Below, in pieces: positions 48,977 to 60,900 of a stretch of DNA of 64,000 bases. A model generated the notes under the pieces. The model saw only the letters and a list, made by a program, of their open reading frames with translations. It was not told the DNA's origin and ran no database searches. The translations under genes and the position numbers were made by a program. The DNA is from Cyclina sinensis (taxonomy: Eukaryota; Mollusca; Bivalvia; Venerida; Veneridae). Within the stretch, counting starts at the first letter, position 1; every line of letters begins with the position of its first letter. The DNA is taken from contig JAAONU010000001.1 in assembly GCA_012932295.1 (NCBI GenBank), forward strand, positions 48,209,134-48,273,133, given 5' to 3'.

Positions 48977-51900
48977 TGGCAGTACATTCCTGAATCTGTT
49001 TTTCAATCTGTTGTTTGACAAAGAGGCAGCTATGCAGTCATCAGTGATTGGTCCATTTTTAAGCTGCTTAAACTCTCCCTGAGGATCCTCTATCTGAATT
49101 TTCTCTTGCATATCTGATATAATATTTGGTACTGAGGATTTCATTTGTTCTGGAATAGTCACTAAAGACAAGCTAAACAACCAATCAGCTGTAACTTCAT
49201 CTGGCACGGTAAGGTCTAAATTCCGTAATGAATCACACCAACATCTATCACTGTCATCTTCATTACAAGTAAATCTGGTATCATTACCATCATACTGTTC
49301 ACTGCACTTTTCATTATCACATTTACTTTCCTTACCACTGTGTGTACCATCTTCTTCAGATTCTAGATAAACTTTATCCTGATGATACTCAATCACTTCT
49401 GCTGCAGAAAGATACTTGTGTGCTTTTCTAGCTGTTTCTTTGTCAGCACTATCCATTTCACTCATTTCTGATTCAGTACAACTACTTATATCTGCATCTT
49501 TAAGAATTTGTTCTGCTTGAGCAACTAATTCATCTACATTGTCGTCAATTATGTCACTAGGAACATGTTTTGTTATTGACAGACTTGTGTTACTGAAGTC
49601 AGTTTCACTTTCATCTTCATCCACTGCATCTTCTTCTTCCCCATCTTCAAGGTCAGATACCACATCCTGACCTAAATATGATCTTTCATTCTCCAAGTTT
49701 TGACCTGAGTTTGACCTTGAATTCCTACTTCCTACGTCTGGTTGGTTCTCAGATTCCAACCATGCTGGTTTCTTTCCTTTGTTCCTGCATGACAGAAACA
49801 AACATAAGACAAAACAATATAGATATAAAACTATGCTTTAATAATCTGAGGAATTTTCTGGTAAAACTGTTCATATTTTTTTCACAATTTCTACATTTTC
49901 TCTATTCTGTATTTTTTTCTGAAATTTACATGCATGGATGGTTTATACAAAGTGAGGTGTCTGTTTATGATAAAACAAAACAAAAAAGGCCAACCTCTAA
50001 ACACCTTTTATCAAGACGAGCAATCAATAACGAATTAACGTTTTAATCTAATTATCTTTAATTAAGTAACACTCCTTCTTTTAAAGAATGAAAGAATACC
50101 AACCTGGAGACAGTTAAAGAAAGTTTGCCTTGAGAATTTCTCAAGATCATAGCAGCTTTATTGTGGTTCATGCCAATTAAGGATTCACCATTGATCTGAA
50201 AGTAAAAAAGTATGTCAATAATGATATACAAATCATACATATAAAAAGATCAAGATGACAAATGCAACATAATTCTATTAGCCTGCCCGCTTAGCTCAAT
50301 AGGTAGAGCACTGGATTAGTAATCCATCGGTCGTTGGTTCGACCCCTGGGCAGGGCAAAATTTCTCCGTGACAATTGGTCTCAGACATTGTGTCTTATGT
50401 TCATTTGTCTCTCACCGCTGTTTCAGAGTAGATCATGTGGGAACAGTAGTCAGTCACTTGCGGAGAAATTGGCAATTACTGGTTAGTTATCCAGGAAAAC
50501 CGGTTAGGTGGACTGACCGCCGAGATATAACATGTTGAAATCGGCGTTAAACCCCAAAAACAACAACAACAATGCAACATAAGAAAGACAGCTTTATACA
50601 TGACGAAGTATTTGTATTTCATTTTTTTTTAATCTCTGATTATAAGAAATGATTTATAAAAACAAATTTTATTTAATTCTATGCAACAATACATCATATT
50701 AGACAGTAATTATCATTTCTTTTTAGTAATCCTGTGTACAGTTTCAATAAATCTTGATCTTATACCCTTTTCATCAAAATTTACAGAAATTTCTCTAAAC
50801 CATTATATAATACAATGGAATGATAATTCATATTAGAAAATTTCAACTGGGATTTAATAATGATTAAATAATTGTTTAGTCTTGGCTACTCAACTGTGTC
50901 AATGCCAGGCATTTTTTGCATAAAAAATATACATCAATAGATTTCATTCAATAATTTCATAGTCAGAAATGTCACAGCTAACACAGCCAAATGCCTATAT
51001 CCTTAACAAGCATCACCCTCACAAGACTAAAGATTACATTCTGTATGTTTACTGACTTTAGTATTTCAGACTTACTTGTAGGATTTTATCCCCTACTTGT
51101 AACCTGCCATCATTTTCTGCCACACCTCCTGGTGTTATAGTGCGTATGAATACACCAGTCTGGTTCTGGGTTTCTGCTGTAACCAGACTGATTCCAAGTC
51201 CACCAGATTCAGGTTTCTCAAGATCTATCTGGTAAACTGATGGCTAGACAAATATATATAATAATGTTAATCAGCTGTTTTATTCTTGCTCAATATTCCT
51301 CAAGTTTACAGTGAAATATTTTCACCATTTTTTGTTGAAACCCAAATTATTTTTAGCATATGATTTTTTTCTGCCTATTAATAGATAATCTAAAAAAGTT
51401 TTGGTTCTTTTTTGCACATTTACATATGAAGTTTTTACAATGTTTATAGTAAATGCTTGTTCTATGAACATAAAGATCTTCTTACCTCCCCTGATCTGGA
51501 GGACTTTTGTGATTTAGGACTCTCGGTCTCTTTTTGAGACTTATCTTTCCAGTAATTCTCCCCTTGTTTCCCCTCCTCATTTTTCAAACTGCCTGACACC
51601 CTGGATTCCTCCAGGGATTGTTCTAACGAGGCGATAAGGTCTTGGAGGGGACCACTTTCGTCCCCATCTGTGACAGAGTCTGTTACATCCTCTCTGTCTG
51701 AAATGTCCTCTATATTGTCCAATTTGTCATCTCCTTTCTCATTATCCTCCTTTAAAAAAAGATGATACAGTTATTTCTTGTTTAACTTGACAAGGAAAAT
51801 ACCTGAAAACTAGGAATATGGCATGGTTTAATCACCAGTCTGTATCTCTCTCTCATGTAACACAAGTGAATGTTTTCATTTTTCCTTGCCATACTTTTAC

Positions 51901-54900
51901 AAAATTTTCAAGCATTTATATCAAACTCTCTTATCAACTATCATTTTTTTTCAAACCACTGATTTTTCTCTCTACAACTAAGTTCAAAAGACATAACTGA
52001 ATTTCCAAACCTGTTGTAATCCTTTTGCTTCCTTTTCCACGAGGCCCTGACTGTGGGACAAATTTGCGACACCAGCTTGTCCAGTATCACCTACAGTCAG
52101 CTCTGGTCGGAACACTCGTATGGTGACCTCCCCTTCGGCCTCACGTAATACAGATACTGCTTCGAAATGGTTCAATGGTCTCATGTCGACACCATTTACC
52201 TTCAAAATTATCAAAATTAAGACTTTTGAGTATGATTCTTACTGAATGTTTTCCAAACCCTGAAGTCATTCGGTCTTAAAATTGAAAAAAAAAAACATAC
52301 AGGGGGATGATACTGAGTTCTTTATGCAAAACCAATGATAAAAAGTTCATCTCAAATCAATATTTATTCAGTGTCATATTGAGACAAAAAAATGCTTAGG
52401 AATGTGTTTGTGGTTTATGATTTGCTTTGTTCTGATAACTAATGAAGTGTTCAACATAAATGAAAAAAAGCAAAGTGTTCTAGACTCAAATAAATAAACA
52501 GAAGTTGAAGAATCAAACATTATACCAATCTGATTCTAAACATGACAAACATTCAAACAAAGCATCTATGAAACATAAATTTGCATTATCATAGACCTAA
52601 ACCTCAATGGTGAAATGACGGTAGAGAGTAATTTTGGTGAATTGTTACACAAACCATGATCAGTTTATCCCCTGGTTTCAATGTTCCATCAGAGAGGGCA
52701 GGGTTCTGCAACACTGCTTTAACATAACAACCCCCTGTGGTTGTAGCACCTCCTGCTACCGTAAATCCAAGACCTCGACCTTCAGGCTTTGTCAAGGTCA
52801 CTTCAAATTCCTAACAGAGAGAGTAACAATTTTCATGCAAAAACAAACATGACACATTCATGAATCAAACATAACAGTGCATCTATGACAAAGTATTAAA
52901 GAAATCCAGAAATAGGAACATTGATATTGAAAAGCTGTGCAGATGAACATTACCACGTGCAGAAAAAAAATGGAAGAAAATTAAAGTATTTCATTTGTAA
53001 CTGTGGATGATATCTTTTACCTGATGTTCAGTTAATGAGTTCAATACAAGTAGAACAGGCAAACTGAAGGCATTAATACTAGTCTACACATAGAGTTGTT
53101 GTTGTACTAATTTTGGTTAGATAGCCAAATAAATTAATTCCAGATGAACACATTCTACCTAATTGCCTAAAAGAATTTATTTGAACATATGTCTTTAAAA
53201 TTATCAATTATTTTTCATTTTCCATCAAGTCAGTTAAAATTAGCCAGTAAAATAAATATGCACTTAGCATCAGTTACTTTTATGGTATGTCCCACTAATA
53301 AATGAAACAATCTGTGCTACTAACATCTCAAACTGAAACTATATAATTTCAATTACATCAAAAACTGCTTCCTATACTTGACAGCACTGAGATACCTACC
53401 CCTGGTCCTAGGACCTTTTGTTCTAAATTTGGTGAGAGTGATTCTCTCACCAGAGATTGGTCCGAAACGGATTCCTCATTTTCAATATCATCTTCAGCTT
53501 TAGTACCATCTAATCTATTGGTCTGATCTTTTCCAACCTTAATTTCTGTATCAATTTCCACTTTATCATTACTTTCTAAAATATCATCAATAACTTCATC
53601 ATCTTCATCAGTATCATCCTTGCCTTTATTGGTTTGATCGCTTTTATCATTTTCAAATTTATCTTCAATTTCAATATTATCTTTTCCACCATCACTTTCA
53701 CTATTGTCATCATCATTTTCACAACTGTCTTCACCTTCTTCATCACTTTCTTCTATGTCTTCAAGTTCTTTGTATTTCTTCTCTAATTCTCTAACATCAT
53801 CATCAACATCATCATCTTCATCACTTATATTTCCACTATTATCTGAATCATCATTTTCCTCTAAATTCACAATAAATTTATCATAATTTAAACTTTCCTC
53901 ACTATGTACAATTTTTTCTACAATATCTCTATGTACATCAGCACCATCAAAATCATCTCTACAACTATTGTTCAAATCTATACCATTCTGGTCTACAGTA
54001 TATGTTTCAACTAGACTGTGTCTAGTCTCTAGAGGTGGTTCAAACTGGCCATCTTCTTCCTGGCAGGAATCAGTGCCCAGTCTGTCTTCTACAATAACTG
54101 AGGTAGATATGTCTGATAAGTTTCCAGGTTGACTAGTCTGAGACTGAAAAGTACCATTTAAACTATCTGTAACTTCTAATTTCTCAATTGATGAATCTGG
54201 CACAGAAGTTGCTGGGCCTGAATACAAACTTTCCTCTGATAAATATCTAGATGGAGATGGATTTAAATCAACCTGCTCAATTTCAACTTCTTCATCCTGT
54301 ACTGGAGTAACATCCCCTGCAATATCAACACATGGTGTAGCCTCCCTTGATGAATCTTCCACAACTGGAGTAACATCCCTTGAATTCACAGTCACTGCTG
54401 AATCTTCCCTAACAATCAAACTACCATTAAACATTTGCTCAGCAGCATTGATTTTCTTTGCATTGTGAATAAGAACCATTTCAGATGTACAACTATCTAT
54501 CAATTCTGCCACACCAATCTCTACCTCTACCTCACTGTCTCTTGGCGTATAATCCCCAGACTCAGTACTAAGCAAAGTAGGTGGGGGACTTATTGGAAGA
54601 GGTGGGGGTGGACTGGCAACCTTAGGTAATACATGTCCATTCTCATCTTTAGGGTATGGTGACAAGGCAAAGCCAGTGGGTGGAGTAATGAGAGCTTCTC
54701 GTCTGGGTGTTATATCTATATCACTATCAGTATCACTGTCTGTATCTGAGATTTGGGATGTGCTACCTGTTGGAGTTATTTCTAAGGATTCTTCACTTTC
54801 CTGAAATCAAGCAAAAAAATGTTATGTTCCATACTGTCAGTGACATTTACAAATATTTACACCAAGACCACAATGCACTTGCTATGCAAATATTCTGTTT

Positions 54901-57900
54901 AAAGAATTCCAGAACACCACTGATCTCAAATATTCTTCCTCACCATAACTACAATTATATATCTGTATGACAAGCAATAAACAGAAACACAACTTTGAGA
55001 AACCTTTTTCCAAAAGAAAGATAATTCTTAAGGCATTTATTTTATTAACTTTTGTTTCACAGAGAACATGATATCAAACTTTCCCTAAGTTGTTACAAAT
55101 ATATACATCAATATCCTTCATTATTTAAACAATACTCAGGCACTCTATTATTTTCTGAAAGATTAAAATAACAGAAAGTTTATATTTTATCAAATAGTTC
55201 ACTAATTTTTTTTTAAAATGGAAAGCAATGATTTTCATATAATGACACAAGTAGAGCATGTATACCAGCAGGGCTAAGGGAGGTAACTGCTCTGGATCTG
55301 GATGACACATCAGCAGCTGGACATTTTTACCAGCACTTCGTAATTTGGACATGGTTTCCTGAAATTCAATAAATAAACAAATACAATTATTATAAACCAA
55401 TTTTTGATCTCAGTTTCAGAGAATGCAGTTTCAAAATAAGCAGTTTTATAAAACTTGTTGCTATTTTTACCAAAGAACCAAATACAGTCCCCAAGAGTGA
55501 AAACCAAGTGTGATCTGTTTCAAGCTTACGGGTGTTAAAGTTTAAACAATACAAGTATTTCAAAAGAGTACTGACTAACAAACACAAAAAAAGCAAAACG
55601 ACAACCAGAGAAAAAACAAGTTTCTTTATTCTTTTAACAAACATTACAAGTGGAATTCCTAACCAAATACTTGAAACCATAATTAACAAGGATAAGCAAA
55701 ACTTAATACAATCTTTACTGCTAATTATCTACTTACAGTGTGAGAGAGACCAGCCACTGACTGCCCATTCACAGCCAGTATAACATCACCTGAGTGGATA
55801 ACCTTACTGTCTGCAGCTGGTCCAATAGGAAACACTCGTTTTATTCTCACTACACGCTCTTCAGGTGGAGCATTAACATCCTGATGACCCCCTACTGTAC
55901 TAAAACCCAAGCCATAACTTCCTTTTACCAAATCTATGGCATATGTGTTTTCTACAGAAAAGTAAGAAATCCAAATATTTCTCAGCTGACTACTCTAATT
56001 ATCAATTTAGTCTAACAAATATTTCTAATAAACTAACAGAAATATTAGTTTAACCAACAAGTTAAGTGCTTAAGAAAAAAAACATAATTTTACATAAAGG
56101 TATGAAATAAAATCCCTCTATAAATGAAAAGTGAAAACTAAACAGAAAATCCTTGACTAACCTCTAACAAGATTTAAAGGAATAAAGAATTATTTCAGAA
56201 GTATGGCATCTTACCAATCAACAAATTAGTTTTCACCAATCTTTCTTTAAAAACAAATAGGAGAATCATTATAGGACACTCAAATAATAAACTTTGTTTT
56301 CAGTCTCATCAGAATAAACCACTGTCTAAATTAACTTCCTACCAAACTTCCACTTAATCTCAATGTTCATATATTTTCCATGAGTCTGTGAATAAAAATT
56401 TCAAAGGTATTGTCCATACGGGCTTCTGACCTTCAAATCCATAAGACCATGCAATATAAATTGTCCTAAAGCTAAATTCTTACAAGTCCACTGGGCCTAT
56501 GGTATGAAAAAAAGTTTGAAGGCCTGATCAGAATTTTAGAAGCCACAAGCCTCACTGGCTTATTTCACAGACTGTATAACTATTGACAGACATAAAAGGG
56601 AACAGTGTGAGCTCTGATCGGAGAAGACTGGGCATGTCTATTCTTCATATAAAAAGACATTTACAATTCTTGCAAGAACAGGCTGTAAATGAAGAAGACA
56701 TGTTCTAAATATTTTCATTTATACACAAAGTTCAAATCTTTGGAGACAGAGATTCTGTTCAAGCTAAACACTGAAAATTTAAAGTGACTTCAATTTCAAC
56801 TGTTTCTTACCTTCAGTCACAAAAATGCTGTAAACATCCTCATCCTGGTTCCCAGTTTCATGTTCCTGACCTACTCTTGTACTACCTCCTTTAGGGGAAT
56901 CAGCTGCTCCTAGTGACCTATGGCTGCTGACAGAAGAGTTACGTGACCTTGGTGACCTCTCCAAAACAAGCTTACAGAATGGTGGAGCATTGCAGAGTGT
57001 TTCTACAGCTTCTCTGTGGGTATAACCATTGAGGTCAATGGTGTCAACCTGCAGAATTCTGTCACCTGTTAAATGTACAGATCAATGTATTAAGGAGCAA
57101 AAAAGGAGCTATAGGCCATCAAAAAGCTAATAAACAATGGTATTCTGACATTTTCCCTTAGCGTATCCCCAACAGGAATAGAAAAAAAGGTTTTTATGCC
57201 CCCAGAGGGTGCATATTGTTTTCGGTCTGTCTGTTTGCTTGTCTGTTTGTCACAAAACCTTAACCTTGACCATAACATGAAAGTCCTTCCACCTACAGCC
57301 TCCAAACTTCACAGGTGCATGCACCTTGATGAGCTCTACCCACCAGACCCACTAAGAGGTCACTAGGTCAAAGGTCAACGTTCACCTGGGGGCATGGTGT
57401 TCATTTGAACCTAGCACTTGTTTATCTAGATCTTTAAAATCTAGTATCTGATAGACTATTAACAATCTAAGTAATTCTTAAGAGCATGTCTACTAAATGA
57501 TTTGTAGAAATTGATGAAGTCTGATAAAAAGAGTGTTTATCTGACCTAAAATGTACTGCTGATGTATGCAAAGAATGACTTAGACAACAAACTTATACTA
57601 TGGTTAAACTTTCTTTTTGCAAGCAGTAAAATATAACTGACTCCAAAAGCTTACCTGTCTTGATAGTTCCATCAATGTCTGCAGCACTGCCTTTAACAAT
57701 AGATTTCACATATATACCTCCATGTCTAACACTTGTGTTTACTCCTCCCTAAAACAGATACATGTATACTTGAAACACTGAACTGATGAGAATTACTTGG
57801 AGCCTTGTACTGATGAGATATACTTGAAACATTGAACTGATGAGATATACTTGGAACACTGAACTGATGAGATATACTTGAAACATTAAACTGATGAGAT

Positions 57901-60900
57901 ATACTTGAAACACTGAACTGATGAGGTATGCTTGAAACATTGAACTGATGAGATATACTTGAAACATTGAACTGATGAGATATGCTTGAAACATTGAACT
58001 GATGAGATATACTTGAAACACTGAACTGATGAGATATACTTGAAACACTGAACTGATGAGATATACTTGAAACATTGAACTGATGAGATATACTTGAAAC
58101 ATTGAACTGATGAGATATGCTTGAAACATTGAACTGATGAGATATACTTGAAACACTGAACTGATGAGATATACTTGAAACATTGAACTGATGAGATATA
58201 CTTGAAACATTGAACTGATGAGATATACTTGAAACATTGAACTGATGAGATATGCTTGAAACATTGAACTGATGAGATATACTTGGAACAGATCATTGTT
58301 GGGAGTACAAACATAGATATATACCACTTTTCATTTGAATTTTGTATACTGACTGTTTCATGATATATGAAAGTAGATATTACAGTGTAGAAATTTGTTA
58401 GAATGTACACCTTTTCAGAGGAGCTGTATGCTAAGCTGCATAGTTATTTTTAATTGATTCTCTGTTGATATGAAAGTATGTTTCATTATGTAATTTCAAA
58501 AACAGCATTTTAAAAAGGAGGTTATGTGTTGTTGTAATAACACCATGTAGCCTTGACATTTTGTATTATCAGAGTGAACCTGTGCTAAGATTAAAGATAA
58601 GCAACACCCTGTCATACTAAAGTCTTCAAATGTTACATATTAGTTACTTACTGTGACATTCAGTCCAAACGAGCCTTGTTGCTTCTCCAAGAATACTTCC
58701 AACACTTCCACACCCTCTGTTTTACTATCAACACCTTGACCTTGACTGAAATGTAATACAAGCAACTTTAGAGTGTTTATTTTCCTTCACATCAGACAGA
58801 ACAACAGTCATCTAAATATATAATTATGGCTTCTATATCATCTTGCTTCCTTTTCTACAAAAACATGATGGCTGCTTTTATTTTTGCTTCAGTGCATCTG
58901 TTTACCATTTTTCATTGCTTCAATGCATTTATTCTTAATCATTTATGACAAAAAGTGAAAAAGCATTCAATAAAATAAAGTCTTTTCACATTTACCTGGT
59001 AGGAGTGTGTTCAGCATTGTTTCGAGTTCTGTATGTGTTATTAATCACATGATCAATGACCTCATCAAACTCCGAGTCTGTGTCAGATTCATCAATCAAC
59101 TCTGATTTATCTGAAAATAAACAAAACTTACGTAAAATATATGGTAGTTTAGCCAAAATTAACTTATTCTACATCAGCTGTAAAGTAAAAAAAAACTATT
59201 CAATAACTACTTCACATCAGGTCAACAACATACCAATATACTAATGAAAATATGATATCCTTTAAGTCAGAGAGGGATACATTTTCTGTGAAATAAAAAA
59301 TATTAAATAAAATATCTAAGTTAATGATTTGATTGCACAGCGAAGATATGAATACAACTTCAGATGGTCAGCTGAACAAAGCTCATAATCTGAAGAAGTA
59401 AGATGATTCTTTTTTTAAAAAACATGATATACATGTATAACTGCAGTTTAAGAGAAAGCTTTCTAGAGAAATAAAACTTATTTTAAAGAAGGGTGTTTTC
59501 ATGTATAAAAAAAAGTTGTAAGCCAAACAAGACTAACAACACGAAAGAACAAATATTCACTACAGCTCAATGTACCATGGTAATTACTATATATATATCT
59601 AGCTCATCAAAAGCTTTCTGAGGAATGTTTATGTTTCATGTTTACGCTTGTCAAGACTTATATACAACAAATATATATCTTACCTTCTGGCACATCCTCA
59701 GGTAACTCTGAGACTGCCATTTCACTGTGGAGTGAGTCTACCTGGGATAAAGTGGAATGTACATCAACAGTTGCCGAAGTCGGCCTTTCCTGGTCCACAC
59801 TGGCTTCCAGTTCAACAGGGCTATCTAGCTCTTCTCTACATTTTTCAACATTTTTTTCATGTTTTTTACTGTTTTGTGCATTTTTATTTTTTGTATTATC
59901 AGTTTTGTCTTTATTATGTACAGATGTACAGTCACGAACAGTACTAACATGTGGGGAGGACGATTCATCAGCGCTACCATCCAATGAACTATGTTCCTCA
60001 TCACTGTCTGATTTATCATCTATGTATGTATCCCGTTTCTTCAACGAGCCGGGTGGTTTCACTTGTGATATTAACAATTTAACTTGGTCTGACAATTGCT
60101 TTATCATATTTACAGCCTCATGATGCTGTAAACCTTCTAAACTTTGCTCGTTGATAGCAAGTAGTCGATCGCCAGGTTTTATTCGGCCATCTTTAAATGC
60201 AGGTCCATCGACAGTGACCGATTTAACAAATATTCCATAATCATGTTTACTAGATGAGTCACCACCTACAATGGTGATTCCTATTCCTACATCAGGTTGC
60301 TTTAAGAGAATAACTTCAAACACTTCCCTTTCACATATAGTTGCTTCTGGGGAAAGTAGTTCATTTGTGAAGCGCTGATTCAGGGTATCTGAAAAGGGAA
60401 TCAGATTTTTAAATGACACAGTCCTGCAAATAATTTATTCATTATCGTAAAACATCCTGCATATGATATCACCGTAATTTGGTAGAAACATGTACAGCAC
60501 ACTATCACTTGCAAAATATTTGTTTTCAGCTTACCTGACCTTAATATACAAATGAACTTTTTCTAAAAGAAGCTGACATCTTTACTATATGAATGAAGTA
60601 CAGAAATACTGGTCTACAAAAGGCACAACCTCATTTGAACAGAACAAATGCTTAACCACACTGGAGTTACTTGTCACTGGTATTTGAAGAAACTTTACTT
60701 TTAATTCTTGAACAGAATGGCCAACCTGTGTGATTTAATCAACATTATATAGTTTTATCAAAAAAGGCAAACAAAGAACTGTTCTGTAATAGTTTAGTTG
60801 TAGCTACAATAATTGGTGAATGACTGCCATGCCATTGATACTGAAGGTGATAATCACACTAATTATGATGATGATGATGATGATGATGGCAATGTTCAAG

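Noticed and set aside
50282..50358. Possible genuine tRNA-Thr gene
   Set aside because: The tRNA-like head is followed by a body that matches the SINE at 3895-4185 and ends in a CAA-rich tail, so it is a SINE head.
57749..58410. Two long minus-strand open frames of 192 and 174 codons
   Set aside because: Both arise from the 27-bp tandem array, whose period is divisible by three. No splice or domain support.
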